Assembly (NCBI GenBank): GCA_015075375.1
Contig: JABTUM010000001.1
Location: 367,201-431,200 of the forward strand
DNA from: Planctomycetota bacterium
Lineage (GTDB): Bacteria > Planctomycetota > SZUA-567 > H5-PLA8
DNA: 64,000 bases
Direction of reading: 5' to 3'
How positions within the stretch are numbered: position 1 is the first letter of the stretch; every line of letters starts with the position of its first letter. Position numbers and translations under genes: made by a program. Under the pieces are notes generated by a model. It saw nothing but the letters and a program-made list of their open reading frames with translations. It did not search any database and was not told the DNA's origin. Positions 52,044 to 59,873 of the stretch are shown here, piece after piece.

Positions 52044-53666
52044 ATGCGTGGAACGATAGCCGGGGTGCTGCTGGGACTGTGCATGGCCTGCGCGGGCGGG
52101 GAGAGCCTGGAAGCGCATCTGCCGCCGGGCGGCTTCGCGCTGCCGGCCTGGACCGATCCGCATGCCGGGCGCTGGGCGCAGGTGGACGTGACGAAGCGCG
52201 GCGTGACGCCGGGCGGCGGCGACATCACCGCGGCGCTGCAGAAGCTGATCCAGGAAGCCCAAGGGCCGACGGTGCTGCTCTTCCCGGCCGGGGAGTACGG
52301 TCTGCGCAAAATCACCATCGGGCGCAGCGATCTGATCCTGAAGGGCGCCGGCGCGGACCAGACGGTCTTCAAGATGCTCGAGAACGGGACCGCGTTTCTG
52401 TGGCAGGGCGCGGGCGGGAAGTGGGATTACGGCTACCTGAGCAAAGAGTATCAACCGCGCGCGGTGACGGCGGAAGTGGCGCCGGGCGCGAAGGAGATTC
52501 CGCTGGCCGATACGGCGGGACTCGCCGCCGGGGATCTGGTGCTGATCGAATCCGACTTGGACGAATGGAGCTACGACGCGGCGAAACGCTGCCGCGGCGC
52601 GGTGGCTTTGGTCGAAAAGGTGACCGCGACCTCGATCGCGGTGAACGTGCCGCTCGCGCTGGGGCTGAAGCAGGTGGCCGCGGACCAGAAGAACGCGATC
52701 GTCGCGAAGCTCAAGCCCGTCCGCAACGTAGGTCTGGAAGGCGTGCGGGTCGTCTGCCCCGACGGGCAGGGCGGCAAGGGCAGCCTCTTCCACTTCAAGC
52801 GCGCCTGCCACGCGTGGCTGCGCGACGTCGAGAGCTTCAACCCGCCGGTGCATCACGCCGAGGTCGCGTACTCGCACGGGGTCACGGTCGAACGCTGCTT
52901 CTTCGACGAAGCGAAGAGCAAAGGCGGCGGCGGGACGGGCTACGGGGTGGACCTGCGGGATCTGTCCACGTTCGTCCGGATCGAGCACAACATCTTCAAG
53001 GACCTGCGCCACGCGATGGCGACCGAGACGGGGGCGAGCTATTCCGTATTCGGCTACAACCTGGTGGTCGACCGCCTGCGCGACCGCTGCCACGCACCGG
53101 ATGCGCCGGCCGGCTGCGCGAGCGAGAAATGGATCAACAACGGCGCGGAGAACGGGATCACGACGGGCTTCATCACCAGCGACGTCTGCGCGCACGGAAA
53201 CTTCCCGCATCAGATTCTTTTCGAGGGCAATATTTTCTACAACGGCGTCGTGGACCGTTCGCACAAGACGAACGGCCCGCATCTGTTTTTCCGCAACCGC
53301 CCGCTCGGGCAGCCCAAGCGCTACGGCGGCTGGCAGCAGGGCGCGGGACTGGTGGTGATGGGCACGAACGACGGGCAAGTGCTGGTCGGGAACGTGCTGC
53401 TCAACGATTCGGAGATTCTGCTCCAAAAGCATACCGACCCGCGGACTTCTCAGGGCACGCTCGTCGGCGCCAACGTGATTAAGGGGCAGGTGGACTGGGG
53501 CGCGCTGGCCCCGAACACCAAGCTTCCGGCGTCGCTGTACCTGACCGCCAAGCCCGCCGACTGGCCCGCGAATCTGGCGTGGCCGCCGTTTGGACCGGAC
53601 GTGAAGGACGCAGCGACAAACAAGATTCCCGCACAGGTACGGTGGGAAGAGCGGTTGAAGAAGTAG
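52044..53666 (+). CDS. Secreted parallel beta-helix protein (pectate lyase-like)
   Basis: A 540-aa protein with a short signal peptide (IAGVLLGLCMACAGG). The first domain starts with VDVTKRGVTPGGGDITAALQ and PTVLLFPAGEYGLRKITIGRSD, the N-terminal pattern of pectate-lyase-3/GH28-like beta-helices. Later turns are visible as VTVERCFFDEAK, VRIEHNIFKDLRHAMATET, and LFEGNIFYNGVV, the right-handed beta-helix repeats. It probably cleaves or binds a polysaccharide. The ATG at 52044 has GGGAGGA upstream. Confidence 0.82.
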   Translation: MRGTIAGVLLGLCMACAGGESLEAHLPPGGFALPAWTDPHAGRWAQVDVTKRGVTPGGGDITAALQKLIQEAQGPTVLLFPAGEYGLRKITIGRSDLILKGAGADQTVFKMLENGTAFLWQGAGGKWDYGYLSKEYQPRAVTAEVAPGAKEIPLADTAGLAAGDLVLIESDLDEWSYDAAKRCRGAVALVEKVTATSIAVNVPLALGLKQVAADQKNAIVAKLKPVRNVGLEGVRVVCPDGQGGKGSLFHFKRACHAWLRDVESFNPPVHHAEVAYSHGVTVERCFFDEAKSKGGGGTGYGVDLRDLSTFVRIEHNIFKDLRHAMATETGASYSVFGYNLVVDRLRDRCHAPDAPAGCASEKWINNGAENGITTGFITSDVCAHGNFPHQILFEGNIFYNGVVDRSHKTNGPHLFFRNRPLGQPKRYGGWQQGAGLVVMGTNDGQVLVGNVLLNDSEILLQKHTDPRTSQGTLVGANVIKGQVDWGALAPNTKLPASLYLTAKPADWPANLAWPPFGPDVKDAATNKIPAQVRWEERLKK

Positions 53667-53777
53667 GCGGCGCGATACCGATTTGCAATCGGCAGAACCA
53701 AATAGGGTTTCGAACGGCCGACCTTCAGCAAGAAACGCAATACGCTTGCCGTCGGCCTGCACGTACGCCCTTCTTAA

Positions 53778-54533
53778 TCAAGACTTCTTCGGCTGCAGGT
53801 AGCGGTTGGGCACGTTTTCCAACGCCGGGATCGGGCGGCCGGCGGCTTCGAGCAGCAGGCGGATGTTGGCGTAGATATCGGGCTCTTTGCGGTGCACTTG
53901 CGGCATCAACCCCATCTGCGCGTACGAGACGGGCGTAAGGTCGAAGAAGGTCGTCTCCCACGGATAGCCCTTGCCCCATTCGAGGCCCGCGAGGCGCACG
54001 TCGGCCCGCGCGCCGGCTTCCAGCAGCAGGCGCATGATCGGCTCGGACCGGTTGCGGTTCGAGTTCACGGTGTGAAAGATCGGCGTGTGCCCGTTGAGGC
54101 CGTGCGCGGTGGTGGCCGCGGCGGCGTTGACATCGGCGCCGGCCTCGACGAGCGCGCGCGCGGCGTTCAGGTGTCCGTACTCGGCGGCGACGTGCAGGAG
54201 CGTGACCCCGGTAAGCGAGGTGAAAGAAGAGACCAGGCTCGTGCGGTGCTGGAGCAAAGCCTTGTTCTTCGAGACGGCGTCGCGGATCGCGGCGGGGTCG
54301 TCGAGGAGTACCGGAGCCAGAGCGGGATCGTCCAACACGGCTCCGCGTTCGAAGAGCAAGCGCAGGCACTCGGGAAGCCGGTCCGAACGCGTGTATTCCT
54401 CGAGCAGCCAGTAGACGGGCCGCTTGCCGCGTACGGGCGCGCACGGATCGGCGCCGGCCGTCAACACGGTGCGAATGGCTTCGAGATCGTGGCCGTCGAA
54501 GGCGGAGAGGAGATCGTCTTCGGGTGTAGGCAC
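53778..54533 (-). CDS. Ankyrin-repeat protein
   Basis: A 251-aa protein of ankyrin repeats, used for protein binding. Repeats are visible in LLSAFDGHDLEAIRTVLTAGADP, TLLHVAAEYGHLNAARALVEAGADVNA and NRSEPIMRLLLEAGARADV, then a divergent one. No signal peptide or membrane span. The middle stretch (DDPAAIRDAVSKNKALLQ) is a degenerate repeat. Convergent with the beta-helix gene. The ATG follows a GTGCC with no good ribosome-binding site. Confidence 0.85.
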   Translation of the reverse strand: MPTPEDDLLSAFDGHDLEAIRTVLTAGADPCAPVRGKRPVYWLLEEYTRSDRLPECLRLLFERGAVLDDPALAPVLLDDPAAIRDAVSKNKALLQHRTSLVSSFTSLTGVTLLHVAAEYGHLNAARALVEAGADVNAAAATTAHGLNGHTPIFHTVNSNRNRSEPIMRLLLEAGARADVRLAGLEWGKGYPWETTFFDLTPVSYAQMGLMPQVHRKEPDIYANIRLLLEAAGRPIPALENVPNRYLQPKKS

Positions 54534-54646
54534 GTGGATGGCCTCGCTACCAGGATTCGCGGCTCAATGGATCTTACAAAGTCGAGCGCACCTTCAAAGC
54601 TTCGATGGCGGGCAAGCTTGTGACATGAAGCGCCCTCAGGGCTTTG

Positions 54647-54666
54647 CCTAGAGCTTCGGCTCTAGG
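54647..54666. other. Perfect hairpin over the stop codon of the small membrane-protein gene
   Basis: CCTAGAGC-TTCG-GCTCTAGG (54647-54666), an 8-bp perfect stem with a UUCG tetraloop on the plus strand. It covers the TAG stop (54648-54650). No T run follows on either strand, so it is not a standard terminator. Confidence 0.6.
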
Positions 54667-55049
54667 AACGCTGCGCCAAGTGAAATTGAAGCAGAAATTA
54701 CCCACCAAACCATTGCGCATTGGCCAAACCAATTTTGAAACAGAACAGAAGAGTCGAATAACCAAAGAGCGGCCAAAGCACCTTGAATAAAAAACGAAAA
54801 GCCCCAGATGGTCCGTCGCCATTCCAGGGACGGATTTCCCCAGGCTCTCCAAAAGTAACCCGCAGTCATTAGGTAAGCTGGAGTAAGTATTATTATCGCA
54901 AGCAATCCGCCGGCAAATATAAAGATTAAACAAATTACGCCCCAGATTGACGCGCCAATCGCTAAAGCTCGTGCAAGATTGCGCAGCAAAAGCATCCTTC
55001 TATGTAAAGCATCTGGTGTCAAAATGTGTGTATTCCGTTGCTCGTTCAT
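54648..55049 (-). CDS. Small AT-rich gene for a predicted membrane protein
   Basis: A 133-aa protein with three to four predicted membrane spans (GVICLIFIFAGGLLAIIILTP, IWGFSFFIQGALAALWLF, MVWWVISASISLGAAF). Codon use and base content are AT-rich unlike the neighbours, suggesting recent transfer. No ribosome-binding site is obvious before the ATG at 55049. No family recognised. It lies between the ankyrin gene and the terminator of the 55136 gene. Confidence 0.6.
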   Translation of the reverse strand: MNEQRNTHILTPDALHRRMLLLRNLARALAIGASIWGVICLIFIFAGGLLAIIILTPAYLMTAGYFWRAWGNPSLEWRRTIWGFSFFIQGALAALWLFDSSVLFQNWFGQCAMVWWVISASISLGAAFLEPKL

Positions 55050-55078
55050 ATCGTTTCTGAATTCACATACTTCATCAT

Positions 55079-55107
55079 AAAAAACGGCGGGCCTTGCGGC
55101 CCGCCGT
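55079..55107 (-). terminator. Rho-independent terminator of the TPR gene at 55136
   Basis: A perfect 10-bp stem ACGGCGGGCC/GGCCCGCCGT (55084-55093 and 55098-55107) with loop TTGC. Six plus-strand A residues (55079-55084) give a T run on the minus strand. It lies 28 bp past the stop. Confidence 0.92.
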
Positions 55108-55135
55108 GCGTTCGTCTACGACGCCGCTCCTGCGT

Positions 55136-56719
55136 TCAGCGGCCTAAGTCCAGCGTATGGTACTTCAAGCAGGCGTAGTAAATCATATTGGCTTCGGTCT
55201 GGCGGTCTTCGACCGCGCGGTTGTTCGGCTCTTTCTCCAGAATCTCGGAGTACAGGTCCACCGCTTTGCCCAAATGTTCCTTGGCGTTGTCCAGCATGGC
55301 GTTGTTGTTGCCTTTGGTCCCCTGCTTGTATTGCTTGTAGTACTTCATGCCTTCCTCGAAAGCCTTGTTGGCTTCGGCCAGTTTCCCGGCGCTGGCGCCT
55401 TGGGCTTTCAGGCCGCTGGAATCGACGAGGATCTCTTCGCCGCCGCCCATGCCGGCGGCTTCGGTGGCCAGTTCCTTCGCGGTCTTCTTGGGCTCTTCGA
55501 CTTTCGCCTGCGTCGTCGGCTGCGGCGCGGGTTCCTTCTTGGCCACGAGCGTGATGGTGGACTTGAAGTCCTGCTTGATCTTGTCGAGAACCTGGAGCTT
55601 GAAGACATCCACTTCGTCCTGCGCCACGGCGTAGCCGGGAAGCGAACGGAGCAGGCGGTTGAGTTCGTCGGTCGCCAGATGCTTGCGGCCGGCGGCGGCC
55701 AGGAGCGCGGCGCGTTCGAGCGCGCGGTCGACGACCAGCTTGCGGAAGGCATCGCCCAGCCGTCCGTCGGGCGCGCGGGAGGCGGCTTTATCGAGGTACT
55801 CGACGAGTTCCGGCCCCAAGGCCAGGCGCTTGGCCAGGAAGACGATGTCGTACAGGTCGCGCGGATCGGTCCCGTTCAGGTCCACGCCGCTCTCGACTTG
55901 CGAGAGCAACTGGCGGAACTGGCCCTGCCGCTCGGCCAGCGGCACGCCCGTCACTTCGGCGATCTCGCCCTTGGGGATCGGGATCTTCATCTTGCCCTGC
56001 GTCGCGGGATTGTCCGGCGGGATCGTCTGGAGCTTCAGGAAATCGTTGTTCTCTTCGATCTTGAGCCCGCGCAGCGTGTTGCCGTTGGTGAGCGTCACGA
56101 CGTACGTCGTGGGCACCGTCGCGAACTCGGTGACCGGAATGTGCGCGGTGGCAAGCTTGAACTCGTTGGCTTTCTTCGCGCCGTCGACGGCCAGCTTATG
56201 CGTCTCGGGGCTGGCCTTGAGCTGCGCGGCCTCTTCGTAGCGCTTCTTGGCACCGTCGAAGTTAAAGTCCGGCCACTCCAGCCCGCCCTGCTTGACCGTG
56301 ATCAACTGGCTCAGGTTCTCGCGCGCCTGCTTGATCAGTTCCTTGGCCTTGGCGTCCTCGGCCTGGTTCCATTCGGGCGGTGGCGGCGTCGGCGCTTTCG
56401 GAGCTTCGGGCGGCGGGGCCGGGGCCTTGGGAGCTTCCGGCGGCGGCGCGGCCTTGGGCGCGGCCGGCGCTTCCACCGGCGGCGGAGGCGGCGGAGCCTT
56501 GGGCTCGACGCGCGTCGTCTGGACCGGCGGATTCAGCCAAGCCATGATCTTGTTCTTGTAGACGATGCCCAACCCGGTCAGCGCGCCGAGCACCACCACG
56601 AACAGCAGAAGCTTGATGGTGCCAAAGAGGCGCTCCCGGCCCATGCGCTTGCGCCAATCCACGGTGCTCTTCTTGTCGTTATCGTCGGAACCGTTCCGCT
56701 TGCTGCGTGGCGATGCCAT
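55136..56719 (-). CDS. Membrane-anchored TPR protein with Pro-rich linker, Sm-like domain and EAxMxxYxCxK end
   Basis: A 527-aa protein. A basic cytoplasmic head precedes a membrane span (LFGTIKLLLFVVVLGALTGLG), then a PAP repeat-like Pro/Ala linker (70-118). Next come a TPR-like helix pair, a beta domain (TYVVTLTNGNTLRGLKIEEN and PIPKGEIAEVTGV, about 205-262), more helices and an ending TPR (LGKAVDLYSEILEKEPNNR) with EANMIYYACLKYHTL. The same end occurs in the protein at 33428. It is probably an envelope scaffold. The ATG at 56719 is used, with no strong ribosome-binding site. Confidence 0.82.
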   Translation of the reverse strand: MASPRSKRNGSDDNDKKSTVDWRKRMGRERLFGTIKLLLFVVVLGALTGLGIVYKNKIMAWLNPPVQTTRVEPKAPPPPPPVEAPAAPKAAPPPEAPKAPAPPPEAPKAPTPPPPEWNQAEDAKAKELIKQARENLSQLITVKQGGLEWPDFNFDGAKKRYEEAAQLKASPETHKLAVDGAKKANEFKLATAHIPVTEFATVPTTYVVTLTNGNTLRGLKIEENNDFLKLQTIPPDNPATQGKMKIPIPKGEIAEVTGVPLAERQGQFRQLLSQVESGVDLNGTDPRDLYDIVFLAKRLALGPELVEYLDKAASRAPDGRLGDAFRKLVVDRALERAALLAAAGRKHLATDELNRLLRSLPGYAVAQDEVDVFKLQVLDKIKQDFKSTITLVAKKEPAPQPTTQAKVEEPKKTAKELATEAAGMGGGEEILVDSSGLKAQGASAGKLAEANKAFEEGMKYYKQYKQGTKGNNNAMLDNAKEHLGKAVDLYSEILEKEPNNRAVEDRQTEANMIYYACLKYHTLDLGR

Positions 56720-57047
56720 GGCTGCTGTGACCCTCCAACCGTCCGGAACCGACTTCGTCCCGGGCGTAAGGCTGACGAATGGACGAGACCTCGCGCTGCA
56801 TCCTTATATGAGGCTCGCGTTAGCTACCCTAATTTAGTCCGAATTTGATCCAAATCCCATTTTAGCGCGGCAAGCACCGGTGCAACAATGGGTGAAATGA
56901 ACCCTCTAACGCTCTTGAACGCTTCTGGTCTAAAGAGGGTTCGAGAAAAATAATGCACCCTTGCCTAGCGCCATCCACCCAACGGCTGCTTGTCCAAGAA
57001 AAACCGCGCATGTGGTATGAAGCCTTATTCCATCGAAGGAGCGGGAT
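56720..57047. other. Divergent intergenic region with a 9-bp inverted repeat
   Basis: 328 bp between the divergent TPR and VWA genes. A perfect inverted repeat GAACCCTCT/AGAGGGTTC (56899-56907 and 56934-56942) encloses 26 nt, with GGGTG outside on the left and CACCC on the right. It may be an operator or an RNA structure. AAGGAG lies before the TTG start of the VWA gene. No other gene seen. Confidence 0.45.
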
Positions 57048-59873
57048 TTGAGCGATTGGTTCGAACAGCCGGCGGTGCTGCTTGCGGGTCTGCCGTTGGC
57101 GGCGGCGCTGGCTTGGTGGTACCGCGGTCAAGCGCGCGGGCGGGCCGACCGGCGCTTGCGCTGGCGGCTGGTTTGGCGCGCGGCGGGCCTGGCGTGCTTG
57201 ATCCTGGCGCTGGCGGGGCTGCGCCTGCCGGGCGAGGTCCGGGCGGTGCGCGTCGTCGCTGCGGTGGACGTAAGCGCCAGCATCTACGATCCGTCCGCGC
57301 AGCAGGCGGAACTCGAGACGCTCGCCCGCGAGTTGCACGGTCCGAACGTGGAACTGGGCGTGGTTGTTTTCGGTCGCACGGCGGGGCTGGAACGCGCGGT
57401 GGCGCCGTTGCCGTTAAGCGTTCCGCCCGGCGCCGAACGCGGCACGCTTCCGGCGGCCGGCCCGCCGCCGGTGCCGGACGTGACGCGCCCGCAAGCGGCG
57501 GTGGAGCGCGAAGGGACGGACCTCGCGCGCGCGCTGCGCTTGGCGCGCGCGCAACTTGGCGATGCCCAGGATGCGGCGCGGGCGATCGTGCTGCTGAGCG
57601 ACGGACTCGATACGGCCGGCGGCGCCGAAGAGGCCGCGGCTGCGCTGGCCGGATCGGGCATCGACCTGCTCGCGCGCCCCGCGGCGATGGAAGCGCACGG
57701 CGACGTGCATGTGGCGGCGCTGCGGCATCCCGAGCGCGGCCGCGTGGGCTTGGGGCTCCCGCTGGACGTGACGATTGCCGGGCAACAGGCGGCGCGGGTG
57801 CGCGTGCGGGTGCGCCGCCATGCCGGCGGGGGCGTCGTGGAAATCGGCGCGCGGATCGTCGAGTTGCAGGGCCGCGGGGACGCTCGGCGCAAGGATTTTC
57901 GCGCGACGGCGACGCTGATCGACCGCCCGGCGCTGCCGGGCCTCGCGCGTTACGAAGCCGTCGTCGATGCGCCCGAAGGCGGCGCGCTGCCAGGCGACTT
58001 CACGCCCAACAACACGCTCTGGGCGGCGCTGCCCATCGACGCGCCGGCGAAGTGGGCGGTGCTGGCGCGGGAGCGTTCGCCGCTGGCGCTGTGGGCGCGC
58101 GACGGCGCTCGCCCGCTGGGCGTGGACGCGGCGCTCTTCACGCCCGAGCGGCTGCCCAAGCGCGCGCAGGATTTCGCGGGCTTCACCGGGGTGCTCGTGG
58201 ACGGGCTGGACGCGAGCGAACTGCCCGAAGGCGAAGCGCTGCAGGCGCTGGCGGCGGCGGTGGAACAAGGCTTGAACCTCGTGGCGGTGGGCGGCGAAGC
58301 CGCCTTCGGCGCGGGGCGGCACGCGGAAGGCGGCGCGTGGGAGCGGTTGCTGCCGGCGACGCTGCGCCCCGAAGACGACCGGCGCCGCAGCATCCTGTTC
58401 GTGATGGACATATCGGCCTCGATGAAGATTCCCGTGCAGCCGCGCGGAGATTTGAAACTGAATTTCGCGCGGGCGCAGTTGGGCGAAGCGGTGGGGAAGC
58501 TGCGCGCGACCGACCGCGTGGGGCTGATCGTCTTTTCGCGCGAGGCGCAGCTTCTGGCGGCGCTGGACGCCGATCCCAGCCGCACCGGGATGGTGACGGC
58601 GCTGAACGGGCTCAAGGAAGGGATGCTGGGCCAGGAGACGAACTTTGTGGGCGCGCTTGCGGAGGCGAAGCGCGTGCTGGAATCGGACGACGCGGAAGAG
58701 CGGCTGGTGGTGCTGCTCAGCGACGGGGAGCCGACGCCGCCAGTGCCGGATGCGGAGTTGGAGGCGGCGGTGCGGGCGCTGTGCCCTCCGCCCGCGGAAG
58801 CCACGGCGCGCTGGCGCACGCGGCTCTTCGCTTTCGGGATCGGCACGAATTCGACGGAGCGCGTCACGCCGGGCGAAGCGCGTTTGAAGCGCATGGCCCT
58901 GGCCGGCGGCGGGCAGTTCTTTCCCGAGTTCCTGCAACTGGCCAAGCGGCTGCAGGAAGTCTTCGACGAACGGCGCGAAGATCTGTACACGCGGCACGGC
59001 CCGTTCGGCGTGCAGACGCGCGGCGCGGCGCACGAGATCGTCGCGGCGGCGGGCGAACCTTGGCCGGTGCTTCCGTTCCGCAACCGCGTCAAGCCGCGGC
59101 CGGAGAGCGAGGCGCTGCTGTGGAGCGCTCCGCTGGCCGATCACGCGCACGCGGCGGGCTCGAAGAAGCCCGATCCGCTCCTGTTGCTGGGACACCGCGG
59201 CGGGGCGCGCACGGCGCTGCTGAGTTTGAGCCTGGAGGGCGCGGCGGGTCAGGCGTTCTTGCAGCCGAAGAACGGCTGGCGCGGCGGGCGCGCGCTCTTG
59301 GCGGCGGCGATGAGCTGGTGCGAAGGCGAGCGCGAGGCCTCCCGCGCGGGCTGGCGGCTGGAGGCCGAAGCGCTGTCCGACGACCGGCTGGAGTTGACGC
59401 TGCATGCACGCGCGGTGGGTTCGCAAGCGGCGCAGAACGAGGGCCATTATGCTGCGCGGCTGCGGCCGCTGGACGAAACGCGCGCGCCGGCGCCCGGCGA
59501 TCTGCCGCTGCGCCCGGTCGCGCCTGGCACGTTCCGCGCCGAAGCGGCGCTTCCGCCGCCGGGTGTTTATCGAATGGAAGTGCGCGACGCGGCGGGCGGC
59601 GCGGCGCTGGCCGAACGGCTGGTGGCGATTCCCTACCCGCAGGAGTTCCGGCGCTTCGGGACCGACCGCTTGACGCTGGAAGCGCTGGTGGACCGAGCGG
59701 GGGGGCACTCGCGGATGATCCACTTGCCCGCGCAGGATCTGGCGGCTTGGCGCGAAGCATGCGGCCCGCAGCGCGCGTTCGTGCCGGTGCGCGGGTGGCT
59801 GTTGGTGCTCGCGGCGGTGTGCGTGCTGGCCGAAGTCGCCGCACGCGGGCTGCGCGCGAAGCGAACGAGCTAG
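57048..59873 (+). CDS. Membrane protein with two VWA domains and a glutamine-amidotransferase-like domain
   Basis: A 941-aa membrane protein of the BatA-like type. Two membrane spans (8-25, 44-60) are followed by a VWA domain with MIDAS Asp74-x-Ser-x-Ser (VVAAVDVSASI). A GATase1-like domain (about 330-445, LVAVGGEAAFGAG, RLLPA) precedes a second VWA with Asp454-x-Ser-x-Ser (FVMDISASM). A beta-rich region and a final membrane span (WLLVLAAVCVLAEVAA) end it. VWA proteins act in complexes using divalent metal. The start is a TTG with AAGGAG 6 nt upstream. It shares its stop with the next convergent gene (CTAG). Confidence 0.88.
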   Translation: MSDWFEQPAVLLAGLPLAAALAWWYRGQARGRADRRLRWRLVWRAAGLACLILALAGLRLPGEVRAVRVVAAVDVSASIYDPSAQQAELETLARELHGPNVELGVVVFGRTAGLERAVAPLPLSVPPGAERGTLPAAGPPPVPDVTRPQAAVEREGTDLARALRLARAQLGDAQDAARAIVLLSDGLDTAGGAEEAAAALAGSGIDLLARPAAMEAHGDVHVAALRHPERGRVGLGLPLDVTIAGQQAARVRVRVRRHAGGGVVEIGARIVELQGRGDARRKDFRATATLIDRPALPGLARYEAVVDAPEGGALPGDFTPNNTLWAALPIDAPAKWAVLARERSPLALWARDGARPLGVDAALFTPERLPKRAQDFAGFTGVLVDGLDASELPEGEALQALAAAVEQGLNLVAVGGEAAFGAGRHAEGGAWERLLPATLRPEDDRRRSILFVMDISASMKIPVQPRGDLKLNFARAQLGEAVGKLRATDRVGLIVFSREAQLLAALDADPSRTGMVTALNGLKEGMLGQETNFVGALAEAKRVLESDDAEERLVVLLSDGEPTPPVPDAELEAAVRALCPPPAEATARWRTRLFAFGIGTNSTERVTPGEARLKRMALAGGGQFFPEFLQLAKRLQEVFDERREDLYTRHGPFGVQTRGAAHEIVAAAGEPWPVLPFRNRVKPRPESEALLWSAPLADHAHAAGSKKPDPLLLLGHRGGARTALLSLSLEGAAGQAFLQPKNGWRGGRALLAAAMSWCEGEREASRAGWRLEAEALSDDRLELTLHARAVGSQAAQNEGHYAARLRPLDETRAPAPGDLPLRPVAPGTFRAEAALPPPGVYRMEVRDAAGGAALAERLVAIPYPQEFRRFGTDRLTLEALVDRAGGHSRMIHLPAQDLAAWREACGPQRAFVPVRGWLLVLAAVCVLAEVAARGLRAKRTS

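Noticed and set aside
53678..53692. Small inverted repeat CCGATT-TGC-AATCGG after the beta-helix gene
   Set aside because: Only 6 bp, no T run, and position gives no clear role.
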